Source of the DNA: Campylobacter sp. CN_NE2
Lineage (GTDB): Bacteria > Campylobacterota > Campylobacteria > Campylobacterales > Campylobacteraceae
Length of the DNA stretch: 64,000 bases
Direction: 5' to 3'
NCBI RefSeq assembly: GCF_027797465.1
Contig: NZ_CP115608.1
Span: 124,001 to 188,000 of the forward strand
In this document: in pieces, positions 8,538 through 16,334 of the stretch
Position numbering within the stretch: position 1 is the first letter of the stretch
How the letters are laid out: every line of letters begins with the position of its first letter
Made by a program: the position numbers and the translations under genes
The notes under the pieces: model-generated
What the model saw: only the letters and a program-made list of their open reading frames with translations
What the model was told of the DNA's origin: nothing
The model's database searches: none

Positions 8538-10613
8538 ATGTCAATTATCAGCGAAATTTTAAAAGATAGCGATTATAAACTTGATTTATTTTCGCCTACT
8601 AGCATACAAAATTTAGAAAAGCAAATAACACAAAAACCTAACAAAAACGCAAGTGGGGTGGGCTTTACCTACTATACAAAATGTCTAATCCGCGATAAAG
8701 AAGTCAAACTTACCCCCGAAGAAATCGTTCGCCAACTATATTTAGACAAGCTAATTGGCGAATACGGCTATACCAAAACACGCATACAATTAGAATATCC
8801 CGTGCATTTTGGGCGTGAAGTCAAACGAGCAGATATTGTTATCTTTGATGACATTCAAATCACTGCCCCGTATATTATCGTAGAACTCAAAAAACCAAAA
8901 GCCAAAGACGGCAAAGAACAACTCAAAAGTTATTGCAACTCCACAGGAGCAACCATTGCCGTATGGAGCAATGGTGAAGTAATCTCATATTATCACCGCA
9001 AAGACCCGAATTATTTCGAACCAATTCCAAATATTCCACAAAGTGGCAAAAGTTTAAAAGATGTTTTAAAACAAGACTTTACATTTGATGATTTAAAAAA
9101 AGCCGACAAACTGCAAACACAAAAAATCACGCTTAAAAGCATTGTATTGGATATGGAAGACGAAGTTTTAGCCAATGCAGGAGTTGATGTATTTGAAGAA
9201 GTTTTTAAACTGATTTTTATTAAATTATTTGACGAATTAGAAGGCGCAAGAAATGAAACACGCAATTTAGAGTTTAAAAACTACGGCGAGAGCGATGGCG
9301 AACTTAAAGTTAAAATCGAAAATCTTTTTTCAAAAGCCAAGAAAAAATGGGATGGTGTTTTTGCAGGCGATGACAAAATCAAACTATCGCCGTCGCATTT
9401 GAGTATTTGCGTAGCGTCATTAGAAAGCATTAAATTATTTAATTCAAATTTAGAAGTCATTGATGACGCATTTGAATATTTAGTCAATAAATCCGCCAAA
9501 GGCGAAAAAGGGCAGTATTTCACACCCCGTTATGTGATTGATATGTGCGTAAAAATGCTAAATCCAAAGCCTGATGAAACTATGATAGACACCGCCAGTG
9601 GTAGTTGCGGTTTTCCGATACACACTTGTTTTTATGTATGGAAAAACATTTACAAAAGCAAAGGTTTAGAACCGTCTGATTTATTTACTGCCGAAAAGAA
9701 AATTCCCGAATGCGAAGACTATGTCAAAGAAAAAGTCTTTGGTATAGACTTTGATGAAAAAAGTGTGCGAGTGTCTAAAATGCTAAATTTAATCGCAGGA
9801 GACGGACACACCAATGTATTGTATCTCAATTCCATTGACTATGCCCGTTGGGACGAATTTACCAAAGACGAAGAGTGGGAAGATATTTATTTTGACGGAT
9901 TTAAACGCCTTAAAAATCTGCGTTCAACCAAAAACGAAAACCGAGATTTTGAATTTGATATTTTAATGGCAAATCCACCATTTGCAGGTGATATTAAAGA
10001 GCCACGCATACTTCACGCTTACGAACTTGGCAAAAACGCTAACGGCAAATGGCAACAAAAAGTGGGGCGAGATATTTTATTTATCGAACGCAACCTAAAT
10101 ATGCTTAAATCAGGCGGTAGAATGGCGATTGTCTTGCCACAGGGTAGATTTAATAATTCAAGCGATAAGTATATCCGTGAATTTATTAGCGAACACGCAC
10201 GAATTCTAGCAGTCGTGGGGCTTCACGGCAATGTTTTTAAGCCACACACAGGCACTAAAACAAGCGTTTTATTTGTGCAGAAATGGGACGATAAACTCTG
10301 CCCTAAAAGGGACGATTACAATATATTTTTTGCCACGATGAGTAAGCCAAGCAAGGATAATTCTGGCGATAAAATCTACTATCCATTGCAAGATACGCAC
10401 GGGCATTGGGTTGTAGAACACGATTTATTTAATCCACATTTAGCAGGAGATGAGCCTATACGCAAAAAGGACGAAAGCGAAGACACATTTCAAAAACGCT
10501 TAACGGAGTATCAAGACAATCTCCAAAAATATGCCGAATTTGACAAAGACGGCATCGCCGAAGCCTTTGCCGATTTTGTCAAAGCTGAGAATTTGAGTTT
10601 TTGGAGAGAATAA
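8538..10613 (+). CDS. Nuclease-methyltransferase fusion: HSDR_N-like domain plus HsdM-type N6-adenine methylase
   Basis: A 691-residue protein. Residues ~60-155 look like the type I HsdR N-terminal nuclease fold, with a PD-(D/E)xK-like set: E86, D99 (RADIVIF) and E116-x-K118 (VELKK). After a linker, residues ~325-600 are an N6-adenine methylase of the HsdM type: GQYFTPRYVIDMC, the SAM-binding TASGSCGFP and catalytic NPPF at 479-482. A nuclease and a methylase on one chain with a separate specificity subunit recall BcgI-like (type IIB/IIG) systems; a plain type I M subunit with an extra domain is the alternative. No translocase gene is present. The stop codon abuts the start of the HEPN-motif gene. 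Confidence 0.75.
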   Translation: MSIISEILKDSDYKLDLFSPTSIQNLEKQITQKPNKNASGVGFTYYTKCLIRDKEVKLTPEEIVRQLYLDKLIGEYGYTKTRIQLEYPVHFGREVKRADIVIFDDIQITAPYIIVELKKPKAKDGKEQLKSYCNSTGATIAVWSNGEVISYYHRKDPNYFEPIPNIPQSGKSLKDVLKQDFTFDDLKKADKLQTQKITLKSIVLDMEDEVLANAGVDVFEEVFKLIFIKLFDELEGARNETRNLEFKNYGESDGELKVKIENLFSKAKKKWDGVFAGDDKIKLSPSHLSICVASLESIKLFNSNLEVIDDAFEYLVNKSAKGEKGQYFTPRYVIDMCVKMLNPKPDETMIDTASGSCGFPIHTCFYVWKNIYKSKGLEPSDLFTAEKKIPECEDYVKEKVFGIDFDEKSVRVSKMLNLIAGDGHTNVLYLNSIDYARWDEFTKDEEWEDIYFDGFKRLKNLRSTKNENRDFEFDILMANPPFAGDIKEPRILHAYELGKNANGKWQQKVGRDILFIERNLNMLKSGGRMAIVLPQGRFNNSSDKYIREFISEHARILAVVGLHGNVFKPHTGTKTSVLFVQKWDDKLCPKRDDYNIFFATMSKPSKDNSGDKIYYPLQDTHGHWVVEHDLFNPHLAGDEPIRKKDESEDTFQKRLTEYQDNLQKYAEFDKDGIAEAFADFVKAENLSFWRE

Positions 10614-11336
10614 ATGAGTGGGCAATTAAAAGCATATAAAGAACAAATGGAAATAGATTATTTTGCCTATTTTGCAAAGGCTTATTTTGCTTTTAATTGT
10701 TATTTAAAAGATAAATTTTCTAACTGCAAGGCAGATAGAGATAAAATAGACAAAATGAAAAATGCAAATTCTTCAATATTCACAAGATTATTAAAAGAAG
10801 ATTTATTTATTCAAAATTTAATAGAATTAAAGAATAAATTATCTAATAGATTTATTATAAACGATAATGAACCAGTATGTTTTGAACATGTAAAAATTAA
10901 ATCTTTTCAAGATAATGAAATTTGTAAGAATCAAAAACATTATACAAAAACATATTATATAAAAATACTGTCCAATGGGCGAGTTATTGTAAGAATTGAT
11001 AACAATGAAATAATAGACTGTCCATATAATGAATTTGAAAATAAATTAAATAATTCTTCATTAACAGATACACAAAAAAATAGAGTAAGGTCATATATAA
11101 CAAATGAGATAAATAGTTATGTCAAAGATATAACACCATTGATAACAAAATTATCAAACAAAGAAACTTTAACTGATGATGAAAAAAAAGATATTTATCG
11201 AGCATTTATTGAAATAATCTATTCAATGAGAAATGCTTTATTTCATAGTGAAATAGACCCAGAGAACACAGAAACTAAACAAGCGTATGAAAACGCATAC
11301 TGGCTTTTACGAGAATTTGTAAAAAAATTGAGTTAA
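10614..11336 (+). CDS. HEPN-motif protein in restriction island, putative RNase effector
   Basis: A 240-residue mostly helical protein whose only recognisable feature is a C-terminal Rx4H motif with Asn after the Arg: R206-N207-ALF-H211 (YSMRNALFHSE). This is the HEPN ribonuclease signature as found in many abortive-infection and toxin proteins. No signal peptide or membrane segment is visible. The start codon directly follows the methylase stop and fic follows after 9 bases, so the genes are co-transcribed. Base composition is very AT-rich: 11 G+C in the 60 bases at 11041-11100. That suggests a separate origin from the methylase gene. No MNT-type antitoxin gene is adjacent. Catalytic activity is inferred from the motif only. 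Confidence 0.55.
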   Translation: MSGQLKAYKEQMEIDYFAYFAKAYFAFNCYLKDKFSNCKADRDKIDKMKNANSSIFTRLLKEDLFIQNLIELKNKLSNRFIINDNEPVCFEHVKIKSFQDNEICKNQKHYTKTYYIKILSNGRVIVRIDNNEIIDCPYNEFENKLNNSSLTDTQKNRVRSYITNEINSYVKDITPLITKLSNKETLTDDEKKDIYRAFIEIIYSMRNALFHSEIDPENTETKQAYENAYWLLREFVKKLS

Positions 11337-11345
11337 GGAGATTAT

Positions 11346-12422
11346 ATGAAAGAATTTATTCCACAAGAGTTGCCTGTAAATTTTGAAATAACTCCAAAAA
11401 TTTATAAAGCTTTAAATAATGCTTCAAGAAAATTAGGTGAATTAAATGGTTTTATTAGAACTATACCAAATCAAGATATTTTAATCAACTCATTGGTTTT
11501 GCAAGAAGCCAAAGATTCTAATGCAATCGAAAATATTATAACAACTCATGATGAGTTATTTTTAGCTAAAATAGATGAAGCTAAAATTACACAGTCAGCC
11601 AAAGAAGTTATAAATTACGAAAAAGCACTCAAAAAAGGATATTTGCTAATTAAAAAAGATAGATTATTCTTAAATCGCCATATTTTAGAAATTCAAAGGC
11701 GATTAGAACGCCATTCCGCAGGATTTCGAACACAAAGCGGAACAATGCTTAAAAACCCAGCCACAGGCGAAATCAAGCATATTCCACCGCAAAATAGTGC
11801 TGATATACTTCGCTTAATGTCAAATTTAGAAAAATATATAAATGATGAATTAGACGATTTAGACCCACTAATCAGACTTGCTATTATTCACTATCAGTTT
11901 GAAACCATACACCCATTTTATGATGGTAACGGTAGAACTGGGCGTATAATCAATGTATTGTATCTTACATACAAAGGTCTTTTGGATTTGCCTATTTTAT
12001 ATCTTAGTGCGTATATTATAAAAAACAAATCTAAATATTATCATTTATTAGAACAAGTAAGTAAAAATTCAAACTGGAATGACTGGATAGAATATATTTT
12101 AAAAGGTATTGAGCAAACTTCTATTGCTTCGGTAAATTTAATCAAAAGTATAGACAAAGCTATGTCGGATTTTAGTAGTCTTTTGCAAGATAAATCACCA
12201 GAAATTTATAGTAAAGATTTTGTGGAATTATTATTTGCTTATCCATATACAAAAATCGAATCCGTAAAAAACAAATTGGGTATTTCAAGGCAAACAGCTT
12301 CTAAATATTTAAGAATATGTGAGAACTTGGGAGAATTTGAATGTGTAAAGCTCGGTAGAATAAATTATTTTATTAATATTCGTTTATTTAAGATTTTAAA
12401 GAAAGGATTGATTATTGAATAA
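11346..12422 (+). CDS. Fic-family AMP-transferase with N-terminal inhibitory motif and C-terminal winged helix
   Basis: A 358-residue Fic protein. The full catalytic motif HPFYDGNGRTGR is at 189-200. The N-terminal domain contains S58-NAI-E62-N63, matching the (S/T)xxxE(G/N) inhibitory helix of class II Fic enzymes, whose Glu blocks ATP binding. Residues ~285-345 form a winged helix (IESVKNKLGISRQTASKYLR). Such proteins transfer AMP to hydroxyl side chains of protein targets, and some regulate their own expression. AGGAG lies 8 bases before the ATG. It sits between the methylase and specificity genes; Fic genes inside type I loci are known in Campylobacter. The target is unknown. Confidence 0.85.
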   Translation: MKEFIPQELPVNFEITPKIYKALNNASRKLGELNGFIRTIPNQDILINSLVLQEAKDSNAIENIITTHDELFLAKIDEAKITQSAKEVINYEKALKKGYLLIKKDRLFLNRHILEIQRRLERHSAGFRTQSGTMLKNPATGEIKHIPPQNSADILRLMSNLEKYINDELDDLDPLIRLAIIHYQFETIHPFYDGNGRTGRIINVLYLTYKGLLDLPILYLSAYIIKNKSKYYHLLEQVSKNSNWNDWIEYILKGIEQTSIASVNLIKSIDKAMSDFSSLLQDKSPEIYSKDFVELLFAYPYTKIESVKNKLGISRQTASKYLRICENLGEFECVKLGRINYFINIRLFKILKKGLIIE

Positions 12423-12493
12423 CATGTTAAAAAAAATCAAAATTTTTAACATATTATAGAAATATGTTAAAAATAGCATAATTTTTAACATAT
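12420..12493 (+). promoter_or_regulatory. Palindromic operator-like array before hsdS
   Basis: The 87-base gap between fic and hsdS carries repeated TTAACATAT half-sites. TAACATGTTA is a perfect palindrome at 12420-12429. TTTTTAACATAT (12443-12454) and ATATGTTAAAAA (12462-12473) form a perfect 12-bp inverted repeat with a 7-base spacer. A fourth half-site, TTTTTAACATAT, is at 12482-12493. A possible -10 (TAGCATAAT, 12474-12482) lies between sites. A dimeric regulator, possibly the Fic winged helix, is a reasonable ligand. Confidence 0.6.
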
Positions 12494-12509
12494 AAAAAAG
12501 GACAACAAA

Positions 12510-13976
12510 ATGGCTTTAAATTTAAACCAAACATTGCAAAATAAATATCCGAATTTGGAAATTAGCGTTTTGAAATATTCAGACGCTATGAAAGATAATG
12601 AGTGTAAAAGAATTGATGCAGAATATTTTAAAAAGTCTGCATTAATGCTATTGAATAAAATTTGCAATATGCCACATATTATTTTAGGAGAAGATTATAA
12701 TATTTCAAAATTGGCAGGTTTTGAATTTACTAAGTATTTTTTAGAAGAAAATATGAATTCAAGCGAAAACTATATAGCATTAACAAGTAAAAATATTCAA
12801 AATGAAAGATTGGACATATCGGATTATATTACTATTGATAAAAATGTTGCTGATAAAAATTTAATTCGTTCAAAAATATTAAAGCACGATGTTGTCTTGT
12901 CTTATACTGGTGAATATAGACGCTCATTAGTAATGCAAACCAAACAGGAATTTCAACTTGGTCCGAATATTTGCAGAATTAGACAAATTAAAAATAATGT
13001 TAGTCCTTTTGTTGTATCTACCTTTTTTAACTCAAAAATAGGTCAAATCATTTTAGATAAGGAAAAAACATTATCAGCACAGCCGACAGTAGCAATGTCA
13101 AGATTAAGAAAATTACCTATCCCCCTTTTCCCCCTTGAATTTCAACAACAAATTGAGCAAATGGTGCGTCAGTCGCACGAGTGTTTGGAGCAGTCCAAAG
13201 ACCTTTACCGAGAAGCGGAAGTTTTGTTATACCAAGAACTCGGGCTAAATCCGCAAAATCCATTAGCCACTATCACGCCTGTTTCACAGAGCCTGAACTT
13301 TTCCGTGCGAACGCTTAAAGAAAGTCTGCATACCACAGGTCGCCTTGATAGCGAATATTATCAAATCAAATACGACGAAATCGAAAAGGTGATTAAAAAT
13401 TATAGTGGTGGATATTTAAAACTAAAAGATATAGGCGAGTTTAAAAATGGCAGTTTGATTTCAGAAGATTTTTATGTAGAAAAAGCTCAAAGAGCCTATA
13501 TTCGCATAAAAGAACTTTCTTTTAACGAACCGATTAAAATTGCAGAAAGTGTTTTTATTGATGATAATTTTGAAGCAAAAAATGAAACAACCGTAAAAGA
13601 AAATGATTTTGTTATCGCAACTATCGGTAATACTATCGGAAAAGTAAATTTAATACCAAAAGAACTTAACGGAAGTTTTATTTCAAACAATACTTCCAAA
13701 TTTAGTTTGTTTGATAATTATATTTTGCCTGAATTTTTAGAATTGCTTTTAAGAAGTATTTTCGTGCAAGAGCAAATTTCGAGAGAATTTACGCAAACAG
13801 CACAACCTAAAATTTCAAATTATTCACTTGAAAATATCATAATTCCAAAAATAAATTTGCAAATTCAAACTCAAATTGCCGAAAAAATAAAACAATCCTT
13901 TGCTTTGCGAGTAAGAGCTAACGAGCTACTACAATCAGCGAAAACAAAGGTAGAAACGGCGATTAAACAGGCGTAA
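12510..13976 (+). CDS. hsdS: Restriction-modification specificity subunit (HsdS type)
   Basis: A 488-residue S subunit with two target-recognition domains, at roughly 50-210 and 285-465. Each is followed by a helical spacer; the first is QQQIEQMVRQSHECLEQSKDLYREAE and the second ends with a similar QTQIAEKIKQSF segment. Two recognition domains imply a bipartite DNA target. The first half of the gene is AT-rich whereas the central spacer region (~13150-13350) is GC-richer, a mosaic typical of recombining hsdS genes. It has its own probable operator/promoter. It is expected to guide the methylase-nuclease fusion encoded at 8538. Confidence 0.88.
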   Translation: MALNLNQTLQNKYPNLEISVLKYSDAMKDNECKRIDAEYFKKSALMLLNKICNMPHIILGEDYNISKLAGFEFTKYFLEENMNSSENYIALTSKNIQNERLDISDYITIDKNVADKNLIRSKILKHDVVLSYTGEYRRSLVMQTKQEFQLGPNICRIRQIKNNVSPFVVSTFFNSKIGQIILDKEKTLSAQPTVAMSRLRKLPIPLFPLEFQQQIEQMVRQSHECLEQSKDLYREAEVLLYQELGLNPQNPLATITPVSQSLNFSVRTLKESLHTTGRLDSEYYQIKYDEIEKVIKNYSGGYLKLKDIGEFKNGSLISEDFYVEKAQRAYIRIKELSFNEPIKIAESVFIDDNFEAKNETTVKENDFVIATIGNTIGKVNLIPKELNGSFISNNTSKFSLFDNYILPEFLELLLRSIFVQEQISREFTQTAQPKISNYSLENIIIPKINLQIQTQIAEKIKQSFALRVRANELLQSAKTKVETAIKQA

Positions 13977-13988
13977 ATTTGTTTAATC

Positions 13989-14156
13989 TGTCATTGCTAG
14001 AATTTGCCGTTATGAGTAGGGTGGCATCCTTGCCCACCAAAAATTCGGTAACCTTATGGTGGGCAAAATGCCAACTCTACGATAAATTTAAAAAACCAAG
14101 CAGTGAATTAAACTTTGGCGATTACTTCGTTTTACTTCGTAAAACTCGTAATGACA
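13989..14156 (+). repeat. MITE-like element at the right edge of the island
   Basis: The element has near-perfect terminal inverted repeats, TGTCATTGC (13989-13997) and GTAATGACA (14148-14156). An internal imperfect palindrome runs from GGCATCCTTGCCCACCA (14023-14039) to TGGTGGGCAAAATGCC (14057-14072). Its left end resembles the repeat at 8340. Part of the inner palindrome recurs at 58116-58136. The 65-residue open frame across it (13979-14176) shows no protein-like features. Confidence 0.65.
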
Positions 14157-14192
14157 AAATAAATTTACGCTTATAATTCTATCGCAAACACG

Positions 14193-15299
14193 CTATAACC
14201 TAATATGCGTAGTTTCGTAGGCATCTTTTATACGAAATGTTATTAAATTTTGCAAAATTCCAAACAGACAAGCAAAAGTTATAAAACTACTTCCCCCGTA
14301 GCTAAAAAAAGGTAGCGGCACACCCACAACAGGCGCAAAACCGATAACCATAGCGATATTAACGCCGCCGTAAATAAATATCAAACACGCCACGCCCGTG
14401 GCAAAAACCCGCAAAAACGGATCTTCCTTAAAGTGAAAATTTAGACTTAAAAGGTGCATAATGAGCAGCATATAAAGTAGCATAAGTCCCGCAGCACCGA
14501 CAAATCCGAAGCGTTCGATATGATAAGCAAAAATAAAATCGCTTGTAGAAATCGGCAAAAATTTAAAGTGCGTTTGCGTGGCTTCGTCTTTTGTTTTGCC
14601 GTAAATTCCACCGTTTCCGATAGCGATGATGGCTTGTTTGACTTGATAAGACGGCTCTTCGCTGATAAAATCGGTAATTCGCTTTTTTTGATAATCATGC
14701 AGTCCGTTATAAAGCACGGGCGAAGCGATACCGACAGCAACGACAATGCTAAGCCAAATTTTTTTATCAACCCCGACGATAAATAAAATCGCAAAACCTG
14801 TCAAAAATAAAATAAGCGCAGTTCCTAAGTCAGGCTCTTTTGCGACCAAAATAAAAGGCAATAAAATGTGAAATGAAATTTTGGCAAAATCTTTGAGATT
14901 ATATCCGTTTTGCGGCGGCGGAAATTTTCTGATGAGATATGCAAGCATTAAGACAAATGCAGGTTTCATAAGCTCACTTGGCTGAATCGTAAAATGCACA
15001 AACGGGATTTCAAGCCACCTTTTCGCGCCTAGTTTGCTAACGCCGAAAAATTCGACACTTATAAGCAAAAATATATTTACCCAGTAAAAAATCGGCACAA
15101 GGTATGAAAATTTGCGAAGCGGAAGCAAAAACAAAACGAAAAAAAGCACAGCTCCAACTGCAAAATAGACATATTGTTTCATCGCAAGTGTCGAATTTGC
15201 TTCGCTTATGAGAAGATGAGATAAAAAAACAATCGGCAAAATCAACAAAGGTTGAATAAAATCAAAATGTGCTAAAATGCTTTTGTCAAATTTAAACAA
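14193..15299 (-). CDS. rodA: Peptidoglycan polymerase RodA (SEDS family)
   Basis: A ~368-residue membrane protein of the FtsW/RodA/SpoVE family with about ten membrane segments. It is the glycosyltransferase that polymerises peptidoglycan during elongation, together with PBP2 (mrdA at 46686). Diagnostic parts are KLGAKRWLEIPFVHFTIQPSELMKPAFV and the C-terminal PLPFFSYGGSS. A TTG start at 15299 is chosen because AAGGAT precedes it and the protein then begins (M)FKFDKSILAHFD, like relatives. The longer frame from ATG at 15347 lacks a ribosome-binding site and would abut the divergent rluD gene. Confidence 0.9.
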   Translation of the reverse strand: MFKFDKSILAHFDFIQPLLILPIVFLSHLLISEANSTLAMKQYVYFAVGAVLFFVLFLLPLRKFSYLVPIFYWVNIFLLISVEFFGVSKLGAKRWLEIPFVHFTIQPSELMKPAFVLMLAYLIRKFPPPQNGYNLKDFAKISFHILLPFILVAKEPDLGTALILFLTGFAILFIVGVDKKIWLSIVVAVGIASPVLYNGLHDYQKKRITDFISEEPSYQVKQAIIAIGNGGIYGKTKDEATQTHFKFLPISTSDFIFAYHIERFGFVGAAGLMLLYMLLIMHLLSLNFHFKEDPFLRVFATGVACLIFIYGGVNIAMVIGFAPVVGVPLPFFSYGGSSFITFACLFGILQNLITFRIKDAYETTHIRL

Positions 15300-15347
15300 G
15301 AAAATCCTTAATATTTTTGGCGAAATTATAACGAAAAAAGGTTTCAT

Positions 15348-16334
15348 TTGGATAAATTTATCGCAGAAAATTCGGCTAGACTTGATGTTTTTTTAAGTGG
15401 CGTTTTGCAAATTTCGAGAAATCAAATCGCAAATTTGATAAAATCAAACGCCGTTTTTGTGAATTCAAATTTAGCAAATAAGCCGTCTTTTAAGCTAAAT
15501 TTGGGCGATCTTGTGGAAATTTTTTACCCCGATACTACCGACAAGGACGGGGCAAATTCGCAAATTTGCGAATTCGAAGTGGAAATTTTATACGAAGATG
15601 ATGATTTATTAGTCATTAATAAACCCGCAAATTTGGTCGTGCATAGCGCACCAAGTGTCAAAGAGCCTACGCTTGTGGATTGGTTAAAGCAAAATTCTTA
15701 CACGCTTTCGACGATTAACGGCGAAATTCGCGCCGGAATCGTTCATCGCCTTGATAAAGGCACAAGCGGGGCGTTAGTGGTGGCTAAAACAAATTTTGCC
15801 CATGCAAATTTAAGCGAACAACTAAGCGATAAATCAATGGGGCGAATTTATCTAGCGATGACGGATTTAGCGTTAAAAGATGACTGCGTGATAGAAAATT
15901 TCATTGGACGAAATCCGTCAAATCGCCTAAAAAAGGCAGTTCTTAGCCAAAGTGCGAGTGATGCAAGATTTGCAAAAAGTGCGTTTGTAAATTTGCATAG
16001 TGAAGCAGGATTTAACCTAATCGGTGCAAAACTTTTCACAGGCAGAACTCATCAAATCAGAGTTCATCTAGCAAGTCTAAATCGCCACATTTTAGGCGAT
16101 ACTTTATATGGATTTAAGAGCCAAAATGATAAAATTGAGCGAATTTTCTTACACGCATATTTGCTTTATTTTACGCACCCACGAACGGGCGAAATGCTAA
16201 AAATAACGGCAAATTTGCCAAAAGAATTTGAAAATTTGATAGCAAAATCAGCTAAAAAGGACGAAATTTATGAGAAAATTTTACCGACTAACATTGAGCG
16301 CAGCTTTGAGTTTATTTGTAGCAGGTTGCGCTAA
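15348..16334 (+). CDS. rluD: RluA/RluD-family 23S rRNA pseudouridine synthase
   Basis: A 328-residue enzyme with an N-terminal S4 RNA-binding domain (~1-60, RLDVFLSGVLQISRNQIANLI) and a pseudouridine synthase domain with the catalytic Asp in HRLDKGTSG (~residues 132-140); GRTHQIRVHLASL follows. It isomerises uridines in 23S rRNA; which ones cannot be told. The TTG start has AAGG six bases upstream. Its 3' end overlaps the next gene by 65 bases, which is unusually long. Confidence 0.88.
   Translation: MDKFIAENSARLDVFLSGVLQISRNQIANLIKSNAVFVNSNLANKPSFKLNLGDLVEIFYPDTTDKDGANSQICEFEVEILYEDDDLLVINKPANLVVHSAPSVKEPTLVDWLKQNSYTLSTINGEIRAGIVHRLDKGTSGALVVAKTNFAHANLSEQLSDKSMGRIYLAMTDLALKDDCVIENFIGRNPSNRLKKAVLSQSASDARFAKSAFVNLHSEAGFNLIGAKLFTGRTHQIRVHLASLNRHILGDTLYGFKSQNDKIERIFLHAYLLYFTHPRTGEMLKITANLPKEFENLIAKSAKKDEIYEKILPTNIERSFEFICSRLR

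Noticed and set aside
12420-12493. CRISPR-like array before hsdS
   Set aside because: The repeats are short palindromic half-sites with unequal spacing of only a few bases and no spacer units; an operator array explains them better.
13979-14176. A 65-residue plus-strand open frame after hsdS
   Set aside because: It lies almost wholly inside the MITE-like element; its codons follow the palindromic repeats, and it has no ribosome-binding site or protein-like pattern.
15300-15347. N-terminal extension of rodA to the ATG at 15347
   Set aside because: There is no ribosome-binding site before it, whereas the TTG at 15299 has AAGGAT and gives the usual protein start; the extension would also abut the divergent rluD start.
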